Assembly (NCBI RefSeq): GCF_024652905.1
Contig: NZ_CP102428.1
Location: forward strand, 756,501 to 820,500
Reading direction: 5' to 3'
DNA: 64,000 nt
From: Pseudomonas oryzihabitans
Lineage (GTDB): Bacteria > Pseudomonadota > Gammaproteobacteria > Pseudomonadales > Pseudomonadaceae
In this document: positions 43,514 through 51,956 of the stretch, piece after piece
Layout: each line of letters opens with the position of its first letter
Position numbering within the stretch: the first letter of the stretch is position 1
Made by a program: the position numbers and the translations under genes
Notes under the pieces: generated by a model
What the model was told of the DNA's origin: nothing
The model's input: the letters and a program-made list of their open reading frames with translations, nothing else
Databases searched by the model: none

Positions 43514-43528
43514 GGACCCTTTCCTGCC

Positions 43529-44317
43529 ATGCCGCCTCGCTCCGCTACCGAACTCTGGCAACTCCTGCGCGCCCAGGCCGAAGCAGGGTGCCGCGACGCC
43601 CCAGCCCTGGCCGAGGGCCTGACGCGAGCGCTGCTGCAGCCGGTGGATCTGGCCGCCGTCCTGGTGCGGCGCTGCGCCGAGGCCCTGGCGGAAGATCCGC
43701 GACAGGCCGAGGCACTCGCCGAGCGCTTCGCCGCGCTGCACGCCGAGTGGCCGGAATTGACCGCGGCCGCCTGCGCGGACCTGGAAGCCGTGCTGGCGCG
43801 GGATCCGGCCTATGCCAGCCTGCTGGAGATCCTGCTGTTCTCCAAGGGCTTCCTGGCGTTGCAGACCCAGCGCCTGAGCCATGCGCTCTGGCGCAACGGC
43901 GAGCGCCTGCTGGCCCTGCACCTGCAGGCGCGCTGCAATCGCCTGCTGGCCATCGACATCCATCCGGCCGCGCGGCTGGGGCGCGGCATCATGCTCGACC
44001 ACGGCACCGGCATCGTCATCGGCGAGACCGCGGTGGTGGAAGACGACGTCTCCATCCTGCAACAGGTGACCCTGGGCGGTACTGGCAAGGAACAGGGCGA
44101 TCGCCATCCCAAGGTGCGGCGCGGGGTGATGATCGGCGCCGGGGTCAAGATCCTCGGCAATCTGGAGATCGGCGAGGGCGCCAAGATCGGTGCCAACAGC
44201 GTGGTCCTGCACCCGGTGGCGCCCCACACCACGGTGGTGGGCATTCCCGCCCGCCCGGTGGGCCGTCCGCGCGACGCCCATCCGGCCGAGAGCATGGATC
44301 AGTCCTTCGACGACTGA
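43529..44317 (+). CDS. Serine O-acetyltransferase (CysE/EpsC family)
   Basis: 262 residues: an N-terminal helical domain, then a left-handed beta-helix of hexapeptide repeats (IDIHPAARLGRGIMLDHGTGIVIG, VSILQQVTLGGTGK, IGAGVKILGNLEIGEGAKIGANSVVL). The catalytic His lies in LDHGTG and the acetyl-CoA loop is GGTGKEQGDRHPK. It makes O-acetylserine for cysteine synthases such as CysM, which is encoded elsewhere in the window. Pseudomonads often carry more than one such gene, so I do not give it a specific symbol. Its end overlaps the converging Nudix gene by 19 bases. Confidence 0.92.
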   Translation: MPPRSATELWQLLRAQAEAGCRDAPALAEGLTRALLQPVDLAAVLVRRCAEALAEDPRQAEALAERFAALHAEWPELTAAACADLEAVLARDPAYASLLEILLFSKGFLALQTQRLSHALWRNGERLLALHLQARCNRLLAIDIHPAARLGRGIMLDHGTGIVIGETAVVEDDVSILQQVTLGGTGKEQGDRHPKVRRGVMIGAGVKILGNLEIGEGAKIGANSVVLHPVAPHTTVVGIPARPVGRPRDAHPAESMDQSFDD

Positions 44318-45039
44318 GCGAGAAAGACTTCGGCCTTAGGATAGCGCTCGCTGTTCAAGGCGCTGGGCGCCAGCCCTTCGGCATGGGCCAGGCTGCGCAC
44401 CAGCTCGCGATTGAAGGCGCTGTTGCCCGGGTCCGCCAGGTAGTCGGGCAGCGCCAGCCAGCGGGCATCCTCGATCTCGTCCGGATCCTGGATGGCGATC
44501 TCCGCACTCAGGGGGTCGAGGCGGCAGACCACATAGAGATTGGACTTGCCGAAGCGATAGGGGTGGGTGGTCACCAGCCCGACCACGCCGCGCAAGGCGC
44601 TGCGGATACCGGTTTCCTCCCAGACCTCGCGGATCACCGCAGGACCCAGGTCCTCGCCGAGCTCGACATGGCCGCCCGGCAGCTTGTAGCCCTGGCTGCC
44701 GCGTTCGCGGATCGCCAGGAGTTCGCCGTGGCTGTTCAGCACCAGGCCGCCGACACCCAGGCTGTGGGTCGGGACGAAGGGCGCGAAGGCGGTCGGTGTG
44801 CCGCGCCAGACCAGGGTCAGTTCCTCTTCCAGGCAGTTGTGAAAGACGAAACCGGCGCGGGTGGCCACCCCGACCAGTTCGCCAAGGGCCAGCGGCAGGG
44901 TCAGCCAGATCAGATTGCGTCCGTCGCGCCGGGCGCTGTCGAGCAACTCGGCCAGCGCCGGGGCAAAGGCCTCGCGGGTGGACGGCAGCGAGGCGGCGTC
45001 GATGATCAGGCCGTTGAAGGCGTCTTGGCGATACTGCAC
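44299..45039 (-). CDS. Nudix hydrolase with N-terminal pre-Nudix domain
   Basis: GTG 45039 is chosen because GGAG lies 8 bases upstream; GTG 45048, overlapping the channel gene's stop, is the alternative. 246 residues: a GNAT-like pre-Nudix domain (about 1-95, LIWLTLPLALGELVGVATRAGF) and a Nudix domain with the box GGHVELGEDLG...REVWEETG. This two-domain form is known from plant and human NUDT proteins and scattered bacteria; it hydrolyses nucleoside-diphosphate-linked compounds, but the substrate cannot be read here. Coupled to the MscS-type gene upstream. Confidence 0.88.
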   Translation of the reverse strand: MQYRQDAFNGLIIDAASLPSTREAFAPALAELLDSARRDGRNLIWLTLPLALGELVGVATRAGFVFHNCLEEELTLVWRGTPTAFAPFVPTHSLGVGGLVLNSHGELLAIRERGSQGYKLPGGHVELGEDLGPAVIREVWEETGIRSALRGVVGLVTTHPYRFGKSNLYVVCRLDPLSAEIAIQDPDEIEDARWLALPDYLADPGNSAFNRELVRSLAHAEGLAPSALNSERYPKAEVFLAQSSKD

Positions 45040-45044
45040 GGGGT

Positions 45045-47570
45045 TCACTCCGCAGGCCGTGGCTGGATGGGCGAGGAGGGCACGATACCGGCTTCGCTGG
45101 GCAGCAGCAGACTGGCGCGCGGATTGGCGATCTCGATGCCGCGCTCGCGGAAGCGTTCGAGGATGCGTCGGTTGAGTTCGCGCTGCACGCCCCAGCGGCC
45201 CTTGTCGAGGCATCTCATCTGCCCGGCGATGGTCACCATGGCGCCGTCGACGGCATCTACGCCCCAGATCTCCAGATCGGCGAGGATCAGGTCCTTGAAG
45301 GCCTCGTCGGCACGCATGCCTGCGCCGATGTCCTTGAGTTCGGCGATGACGCGCTCGATGTCTTCGCCGTAGCCCACGCTGATGCGCAGGGCGGCGTTGC
45401 CCAGCCCGCGGTTGATGTTGTTGACCGCCGACACCGAGCTGAAGGGCACGATGTGCAGCGAGCCATCGCCGGCGCGCAGGCGCACGGTGCGGATCGACAG
45501 GTATTCCACGGTGCCTGAGACACCGGCCACGGTGACCCAGTCGCCTACCTGCATGGCGTTTTCCAGCAGCAGGAAGATGCCGGTGATGAAGTCCTGCACC
45601 AGCTTCTGCGAGCCGAAGCCGAGGGCCACCCCGATGATGCTGGCGCTGGCTAGCAGCGGCGTGGTGTTGATGCCCAGTTCGCTCAGGGCGGTCAGGCCGA
45701 CGATCAGCGCGACCAGGATGAACAGCCCGGTGCGCAGCATGGGCAGCAGGGTGCGCAAGCGAGCGGCCCGCACCGTGTCGCCGCGTTCGTTCCAGCTGCT
45801 CAGCCGACGATTCACCGTGGCGTTGGCGCCTTCCCAGACCACCACGGCGATGACGGCGGCGATGAGGATGGTGAGAAAGGCGGACAGCAGGCTGCGCCCG
45901 ATGCTGCCTGTGCCGAACCAGTCCAGCACGCTCCAGCCCCAGGACTGGAACAGCGCCAGGACGGTGATCAGGGTGACGATCACCCCCACCAGCCAGCGCG
46001 CCAGCGGATAGTAGCGCTGCAGGTGCAGCTCGGTGCCGCTGGCGCTTTCGGTGGTGGCCGGCTGGAACAGCCGACCCAGCAAGCCGAGCAGGAACACCGC
46101 CGCCAGGCGTCCGAGGATGACGATACCAGCGGAGAGGGCGACGAAATTCATCAGCCGCGGCAGTCCGTTCTCGATATCCAGCGCCCACATGGTCCAGCCA
46201 CCCATGACGAACACGGCGGCGAATACGGCCCAGACCTGACCCAGCCAGGCGCGCAGCACGGTCAGGGCACCATTGCCGTCCTGGCGCCCGGCGATCCGCG
46301 CGGCCACCGGTCGACGCACGTGGAAGATCAGCCCTACCACCAGCAGATGGGCCAGCAGCGAGACCAGCTTGACGATGGCTTCACGGCCCTCTTCGTTGGC
46401 CCCCAGGATGTCCGCGGCCTGGGCCAGCGCCAGGCCGAAGGTGACCAGGGCAACGAAGGCGTGCAGCCAGCGCAACAGGGTGCAGGCGAGGGCGGTCCTG
46501 ACCTTGAGCAGGCGGATGCCGTGGGCGGCGGGATCGATCAGCAGGCGGATGACGATCAGCGCCAGGCGGGTGGTGAGATAGGCACCGAGGAAGCCACCGA
46601 CCAGCTCGCGCTGATTGGCATCCGCGCCCACCAGATAGTGGATCAGCAGCGCCGCCGTGGCCCAGAAGGCCAATAGCGGCAGCAGTTCCAGCAATAGCAG
46701 TCCCAGGGCGAAGGGCAGGTGCCGCAGGGTGGTCCAGTGCTCCTCGGCGCTGGGTCGGGCGCGGTTGGCGGGTGCGGAATCGGTGGTAGTGGATTCGGTC
46801 GCCGGCGCGGCTGGCGAAGGTGCGGCGCTGTCGGACGGGGCGATGGGCACCTCTTCGAGTTGATCCACGCCATCACGCTGGGTCTTGACCAGGGCCACCG
46901 CGGCTTCGGCCGGGCGGGTAGCGGCCTCCTCGACCGCCGGTGCCGACGCTTCAGCAGGGGACTGCTGGGCCGCCTGCTGCTGGGCCTGGCGCCGGGCGCG
47001 GGTGTCGGCCAGATCGGCATGGCGCTGCAGTCGTTGCCGCGGGCGCCGGAGCGCCCGATGGATCAGCCACTCGCCCACCAGGCCAGCGGCAAAGAGGGTG
47101 GCCAGGGTCAGCAAGGCCTGCAGCAGGGCGCGGCGACCCGCTTCGGACGTGAAGCTGGCGCGCGACCAGTCGGGCAGGGTACGCACGGCCCGCTGCACCT
47201 GGTTCAGCTCGCTGCCCAGGTTGTCGGCCCAGCGACCGACGCGACTGAGCGTCTGGGCGATCAGGCCATTGGCTTCCAGCGGTACCAGCGCCTTTTCCTC
47301 GCCTGGCGGCGGGGCGGCTGCCGCTGGCGCAGTGGCGGCGGTTGCCGTAGCCGCTGGCGCCGCCTTCGTCCCGGTCGTGCTCGCCGGCTGGCTGGCGATG
47401 GCCTGCAAGGTCAGGATTAGCTCCTGGCGCCGCTGCGGATCCTGCAGCAGGGCGGCGACCTGGCGCGCCTGCTGGGGGTCGAGGCCGGTCGCCGCCTGGG
47501 CAGGGGGTTCGGCGGCGCGCAGGGGCAATGCCAGGCACAACAGCAACAGGGCGAGCAAGGCTTTGAACAT
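45045..47570 (-). CDS. Large MscS-family mechanosensitive channel
   Basis: ATG 47570 gives 841 residues with a signal peptide (FKALLALLLLCLALPLRAAEP). A Gln/Ala-rich periplasmic region follows, then about nine to ten membrane segments, and the MscS pore and beta domain near the C-terminus (LLASASIIGVALGFGSQKLVQ, GIFLLLENAMQVGDWVTV, VRLRAGDGSLHIVPFSSV). It would vent solutes on hypo-osmotic shock. It resembles the multi-segment MscS paralogues (MscK/YbiO type) rather than small MscS. An Ala/Pro/Thr-rich cytoplasmic or periplasmic linker sits at about 210-290. Confidence 0.9.
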   Translation of the reverse strand: MFKALLALLLLCLALPLRAAEPPAQAATGLDPQQARQVAALLQDPQRRQELILTLQAIASQPASTTGTKAAPAATATAATAPAAAAPPPGEEKALVPLEANGLIAQTLSRVGRWADNLGSELNQVQRAVRTLPDWSRASFTSEAGRRALLQALLTLATLFAAGLVGEWLIHRALRRPRQRLQRHADLADTRARRQAQQQAAQQSPAEASAPAVEEAATRPAEAAVALVKTQRDGVDQLEEVPIAPSDSAAPSPAAPATESTTTDSAPANRARPSAEEHWTTLRHLPFALGLLLLELLPLLAFWATAALLIHYLVGADANQRELVGGFLGAYLTTRLALIVIRLLIDPAAHGIRLLKVRTALACTLLRWLHAFVALVTFGLALAQAADILGANEEGREAIVKLVSLLAHLLVVGLIFHVRRPVAARIAGRQDGNGALTVLRAWLGQVWAVFAAVFVMGGWTMWALDIENGLPRLMNFVALSAGIVILGRLAAVFLLGLLGRLFQPATTESASGTELHLQRYYPLARWLVGVIVTLITVLALFQSWGWSVLDWFGTGSIGRSLLSAFLTILIAAVIAVVVWEGANATVNRRLSSWNERGDTVRAARLRTLLPMLRTGLFILVALIVGLTALSELGINTTPLLASASIIGVALGFGSQKLVQDFITGIFLLLENAMQVGDWVTVAGVSGTVEYLSIRTVRLRAGDGSLHIVPFSSVSAVNNINRGLGNAALRISVGYGEDIERVIAELKDIGAGMRADEAFKDLILADLEIWGVDAVDGAMVTIAGQMRCLDKGRWGVQRELNRRILERFRERGIEIANPRASLLLPSEAGIVPSSPIQPRPAE

Positions 47571-48043
47571 GGTTAAGACCTGAGCAGTACCGGAAGACGA
47601 GTCTGGCCACATAGACTCGTCAGGCAGCGCGATGACTCCCTGGCGAATGGCGACGCCAAGAAATGACCTGTCCTGCATTCAATCGGTATTAAATGTAAAT
47701 TTTGCATATTAGATTAGTTCTAAATTGAATTCTACCAATGATCCGCCGGTGTTTTACCGTCGCGCTATTGGATGGCCGCAGCGTATCTGACGTCGGTTCC
47801 CGGTCAGGCTCAGCGTCCGATAGCAGGGGGAGCGAGCGGGCGCCTGGTACCTGACTCGGAATCGGCTCGATCGCGCTGGTCCGGCCTTAGCGCTAATGCG
47901 CGCCGCACGTGGATTCGCTCCTCTCGGGCATGACGGGAGGCGGCTCGCCGCGGCCGTCGCAGGTCGGTTCATCCGTTCTTTATATCTTCATCGGCACGCC
48001 ACCCGACGCTGTGGAGCCTGCCCGGATACGTTCAGGAGGCTTC
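47571..48043. other. Divergent promoter region between the channel and ABC importer
   Basis: About 470 bases hold no gene that I can support. The part next to the channel (47680-47745) is strongly AT-rich and may carry its promoter. The rest is GC-rich; a TATATC near 47981-47986 could be a -10 for the importer. I looked for a thiamine or cobalamin riboswitch because of the importer type and saw neither core. Confidence 0.45.
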
Positions 48044-49129
48044 ATGACCATCCATACCTTCAATCGCCGCCACCTGCTCGGCATGGCGGGTGCCGCTACC
48101 GCTGCAGCGCTGGTCGGCCGGCTGGGCTTCGCCGCCGAGGCGGGCGATGTCCATGCAGGGCACGCCGGCCATGGGGTGGCCCCTGCGGCCAGTCCGGTGG
48201 ATTTCCTGCAGGACACCGCGCGCTGGGCCTTGCCGGAGCCGCGCAAGGTGCGGCTGGCGGTCAATCTCAATGCCGTCTGCCTGGCACCGGTGACCGTCGC
48301 CGATACCCAGGGCATCTTCAAACAGCACAACCTGGACGTGGAGTTCGTCAACTTCGGCAACTCCACCGAGGTACTGCTGGAATCCATGGCCACCGGCAAG
48401 GCCGACGCCGCAGTGGGCATGGCGTTGCGCTGGCTCAAGGCGCTGGAGCAGGGCTTCGACGTCCAGCTCACTGGCGGCACCCACGGCGGTTGCCTGCGAC
48501 TGCTGGCGCGGCAGGGCGGCCCCGGCGACCTGGCGGCGCTCAAGGGGGCCACCATTGGCGTTACCGACATGGCCGCGGCGGACAAGAACTTCTTCGCCCT
48601 GATGCTCAAACGCCATGGCGTCGACCCCAGCCGCGACATCACCTGGCGAGTGTATCCGGTGGACCTGCTCGGCCCGGCGCTGGACAAGGGCGAGATCCAG
48701 GCGGCCAGCGGCTCGGACCCCATGATGTACCGGGTCAAGCAGCGGCCTGGCATCGTCGAACTGTCCAACAACTTGGTGGAGGATTACGCCAACCTCAGCT
48801 GCTGCGTGATCGGGGTCAGCGGCACCCTGGCGCGCCAGGACAAGCCGGTGGCAGCGGCCATCTCCCATGCCATCCTGCAGGCCCACGCCTGGGCGGCGCA
48901 GCATCCCGAAGTGGTGGCCGAGCGCTTCCTGCCACTCACGGTGAACAGCTCCCGCGAGGAGTTGCTGGCTATCCTGCGGGAACACACCCACGCTCACTAC
49001 TCGGTGGGCGAGGCCTTCGTCAGGGAGATTGCCGTCTACGCCCGTGACCTCAAGCAGATCGAGGTGCTGCGGCCGCGGACCGACCCCCTCGCCTTCGCGG
49101 AGAGCATCCATGCCGACGTCTTCGCTTGA
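48044..49129 (+). CDS. Tat-exported ABC binding protein (sulfonate/nitrate/NMT1 type)
   Basis: ATG 48044 follows AGGAGG. 361 residues. The N-terminus carries a twin-arginine signal (FNRRHLLGMAGAATAAALVG) followed by an unusual His-rich stretch (DVHAGHAGHG) before the SsuA/TauA/NMT1-like domain (VRLAVNLNAVCLAPVTVADTQG, VEFVNFGNSTEVLLESMATGKAD). Tat export suggests folding, perhaps with a cofactor or metal, before export. It is the first gene of a three-gene importer; the ligand is unknown. Confidence 0.88.
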   Translation: MTIHTFNRRHLLGMAGAATAAALVGRLGFAAEAGDVHAGHAGHGVAPAASPVDFLQDTARWALPEPRKVRLAVNLNAVCLAPVTVADTQGIFKQHNLDVEFVNFGNSTEVLLESMATGKADAAVGMALRWLKALEQGFDVQLTGGTHGGCLRLLARQGGPGDLAALKGATIGVTDMAAADKNFFALMLKRHGVDPSRDITWRVYPVDLLGPALDKGEIQAASGSDPMMYRVKQRPGIVELSNNLVEDYANLSCCVIGVSGTLARQDKPVAAAISHAILQAHAWAAQHPEVVAERFLPLTVNSSREELLAILREHTHAHYSVGEAFVREIAVYARDLKQIEVLRPRTDPLAFAESIHADVFA

Positions 49130-50102
49130 GCGCATCCACTCGGTCCCGGCGACCGCTCTCACCTGGCGGGGTGGTCTGCTCGCCGCGGCGGCCTGGCTGG
49201 CCCTGGCGGTGTTCCTGCCGTTCTATCCTGAGCACGGGCGGCCCTGGCCTTTCACCCGCGAACTGGCCGTAGCGGCCACGGTGGTCGCCGGACTCCTGGC
49301 CTTGCTGGCACTACTGCCCAGGCGTAGCGAACGGCTGCTGGCGAGGCTGCGGCGTGCGGGGCCCTGGCTGATCGCGCTACCCCTGCTACTGGGGCTTTGG
49401 ACCCTGGCGACCGCCAAGCTGCGGCTGCTGCCGGTCCCCTTCTTCGCCCCGCCCCAGGCACTGGTCGAGGTGTTCGTCGACGACTGGCCGCGGCTGGGCT
49501 TGAGTCTGGCGCACTCGCTGTGGCTGTTGCTCAACGGGGTCGCTGCCGGCGCCTTCTGCGGTTTTCTCGCTGGTCTCGCCATCGGTTGGTCCCAGCGCAT
49601 CGGCTACTGGGTGCATCCGGTGCTGCGCCTGCTCGGTCCCATCCCGTCCACCGCGCTATTGCCAATCTGCTTCTTCTTCTTTCCCACCAGTTGGAGCGCG
49701 AGCGTCTTTCTTATCGCCCTGGCCACCTGGTTCCCGGTCACCGTACTGACCTGGTCCGGCGTCGCCAGTGTCGATCGCGCCTATTACGAGGTGGCACGGA
49801 CCCTGGGCGCGAGCAATGCCTTCCTGATCCTGCGGGTCGCCATCCCGGCGGCCTTGCCACAGGTATTCGTCGGGCTGTTCATGGGACTGGGAGCCTCCTT
49901 CTCGGTGCTGGTGGTGGCCGAGATGATGGGGGTCAAGGCCGGTCTCGGCTGGTATCTGCAATGGGCCCAGGGCTGGGCAGCCTACGCCAACATGTATGCG
50001 GCACTGCTGGTGATGGCACTGCTCTGTTCGGGGTTGATCACCCTGCTGTTCGCTATCCGCGACCGGGTGCTGGCCTGGCAGAAGGGGACGATGAAATGGT
50101 GA
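49110..50102 (+). CDS. ABC transporter permease (SsuC/TauC type)
   Basis: ATG 49110 with GGAG upstream lies inside the end of the binding-protein gene (20-base overlap). 330 residues: the first segments form an N-terminal extension, then the BPD_transp_1 domain with the EAA loop (EVARTLGASNAFLILRVAIPAALP). It pairs with the ATPase that overlaps its end by 7 bases. Membrane subunit of the importer. Confidence 0.9.
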   Translation: MPTSSLERIHSVPATALTWRGGLLAAAAWLALAVFLPFYPEHGRPWPFTRELAVAATVVAGLLALLALLPRRSERLLARLRRAGPWLIALPLLLGLWTLATAKLRLLPVPFFAPPQALVEVFVDDWPRLGLSLAHSLWLLLNGVAAGAFCGFLAGLAIGWSQRIGYWVHPVLRLLGPIPSTALLPICFFFFPTSWSASVFLIALATWFPVTVLTWSGVASVDRAYYEVARTLGASNAFLILRVAIPAALPQVFVGLFMGLGASFSVLVVAEMMGVKAGLGWYLQWAQGWAAYANMYAALLVMALLCSGLITLLFAIRDRVLAWQKGTMKW

Positions 50103-50887
50103 GTGCAGCAACCTCGATAGTCCCGGAAACCAAGGGGATGGTCATTGCGGTGCGCGGTCTGAGCCACGCCTTCGAGTTGGCGGATGGCCCGCTGCCCGTG
50201 CTGGACCGAGTGGATCTGCAACTGGCGGCCGGCGAAAGCCTGGGGTTGCTGGGTCCCTCGGGCTGTGGCAAGTCGACCCTGCTGCGGCTGGTGGCAGGCC
50301 TGGAGCCTGTGCAGAGTGGCAGTCTGCTGGCCGATGGCGCCGCCATTTCGGGGCCGCATCACTCCCGGGTCCTGATGTTCCAGGACCCCACCCTTTATCC
50401 CTGGCGCCGCGTCTGGGACAACGTCGCCCTCGGTCTGCAGGCGCGTGGCCTGCTCGCCACCCAGCGCGAACGGGTGGACGAGGCCCTGCGCCGGGTCGGG
50501 CTGCTGGAGTTTCGCAACGCCTATCCGCGACAGCTGTCCGGGGGCATGGCGCAGCGTGCGGCTCTGGCGCGGGCACTGGTCAACGAGCCACGGCTGCTGC
50601 TGCTCGACGAGCCTCTGGGCAAGCTGGATTCCCTGACCCGCATCGCCATGCAGAGCGAGCTGATTCGTCTCTGGCAGCACCAGCGCTACAGCGCCTTGCT
50701 GGTCACCCATGACGTCGAAGAGGCCCTGCTGCTGTGCGACCGGGTACTGGTGTTCTCGGCGCGACCGGCTCGGGTACTGGCCGAGATCGTCGTCGATCGC
50801 TCCTATCCCCGAAGGCGCGATGATCCCCGGCTGCTGGAATTGCGCCACCACGCCCTGGAGCTGCTTGGGCAGGGCAGCGACTGGTAG
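50096..50887 (+). CDS. ABC transporter ATP-binding protein (SsuB/TauB type)
   Basis: ATG 50096 follows AAGGGG; 263 residues. Walker A GPSGCGKSTLLRLVAGL, Q-loop MFQDPTLYPWR, signature LSGGMAQRAALARAL, Walker B LLLLDEPLGKLD and H-loop VTHDVEEALLL are all present. It energises the permease at the inner membrane. Last gene of the importer operon; the converging AraC-type gene lies 35 bases downstream. Confidence 0.93.
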   Translation: MVSAATSIVPETKGMVIAVRGLSHAFELADGPLPVLDRVDLQLAAGESLGLLGPSGCGKSTLLRLVAGLEPVQSGSLLADGAAISGPHHSRVLMFQDPTLYPWRRVWDNVALGLQARGLLATQRERVDEALRRVGLLEFRNAYPRQLSGGMAQRAALARALVNEPRLLLLDEPLGKLDSLTRIAMQSELIRLWQHQRYSALLVTHDVEEALLLCDRVLVFSARPARVLAEIVVDRSYPRRRDDPRLLELRHHALELLGQGSDW

Positions 50888-50921
50888 CGCCTGGGCCGCA
50901 CGTGGCGGGGGACCGCGCAGG

Positions 50922-51956
50922 TCAGGCCAGGCGCGCGGTCCGTCGCCAGTCGCCGGGCGTCTGTTCGGTCCAGCGCTTGAAGGCGCGCTGGAAGGCCGCG
51001 GGAGAGGCGAAACCGAGCAGGTAGGCGATCTCGCCGAAACTGGCCTCGGTGTCGCGGATATAGGCGAGTGCCAGGTCGCGACGGGTCAGGTTGAGCAGGG
51101 TGCGGTACTGGGTACCTTCCTCGGCCAGCTTGCGCCTCAGCGTCCAGGGGGGCAGGCGCAGTCGACCGGCGATCTGCTCCAGGGTCGGCTCGCCATGGCG
51201 CAGCAGTGGCCCCATGACCTCGACCACCCGCTCGGTGAGCCCGCGGGTCCGGGTCAGGCGGCCGTGCTCGTCTTCGCTCAGGGCCAGCAGCTGGCGCCAG
51301 GTGGCCGGGCAGTGTTCGGGGCCGGGTAGGCTGAGGCTGGCGGCATCGAGCAGCAGGGCATTCTCGGCGGCGCCGAATTCCACCGGGCAACCGAAGGCGG
51401 CCGCGTAGGGTGCCGGATCCGCCGGCGCGGGGTATTCGATGAGCACGCGACGCGGTTGCAGCGCCTGCCCGGCCACCGTGCCCAGCAGCGCCAACCAGGC
51501 GCTGAGCACCACGTCCACCACGAAGCGGTTGTAGCCGTTGTAGGGGCTGATGCTATAGAAGTGCAGCCAGGCGTCGCGGCCCTGGGCCGCATAGCGCGAC
51601 CGGCCCCGGTAGTTGCGGCCATAGAGCGGCTCCAGGGTCAGCAGCGTCTCGGCGGCATGCCGCACGTCCGGCGCCTGGCCCACGGTGATGCCGGCAAGGC
51701 CGAGCAAGGCCGGGCGCATCGCCTGGCCCATGGCCAGGCCCAGCGCCGGATCACCGGTCAATTCCAAGGCGGCATGGCCCAGGCGCATGTAGTGAGGGAT
51801 CGACAGCCGTCCGCCAGGTTCGGCCAGCCGCGCCGCGGTCAGGCCGAAGCGTGCCAGCAGGCCGGCGGCATCGGCACCCCGCTGGGCGACGGCTGCCGCT
51901 AGCGCCAGCACGAAGCCGGTGGAGAGGTCGCCCAGGCGCAGCGCCGGCGCACTCAT
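50922..51956 (-). CDS. AraC-family transcriptional regulator
   Basis: ATG 51956 overlaps the stop of the upstream gene (ATGA), giving 344 residues. The N-terminal half is the Arabinose_bd/OruR-type domain (ARFGLTAARLAEPGGRLSIPHYMRL); the C-terminal AraC DNA-binding domain has its two helix-turn-helix units (TLEQIAGRLRLPPWTLRRKL and ASFGEIAYLLGFASPAAFQRAF). Likely controls nearby fadH or the importer, but no operator was identified. Co-translated with the nitrilase-fold protein. Confidence 0.92.
   Translation of the reverse strand: MSAPALRLGDLSTGFVLALAAAVAQRGADAAGLLARFGLTAARLAEPGGRLSIPHYMRLGHAALELTGDPALGLAMGQAMRPALLGLAGITVGQAPDVRHAAETLLTLEPLYGRNYRGRSRYAAQGRDAWLHFYSISPYNGYNRFVVDVVLSAWLALLGTVAGQALQPRRVLIEYPAPADPAPYAAAFGCPVEFGAAENALLLDAASLSLPGPEHCPATWRQLLALSEDEHGRLTRTRGLTERVVEVMGPLLRHGEPTLEQIAGRLRLPPWTLRRKLAEEGTQYRTLLNLTRRDLALAYIRDTEASFGEIAYLLGFASPAAFQRAFKRWTEQTPGDWRRTARLA

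Noticed and set aside
47760-48040. Possible TPP or cobalamin riboswitch before the ABC importer
   Set aside because: A partial ACCTGA-like string occurs near 47850, but the other conserved core segments and pairing are absent.
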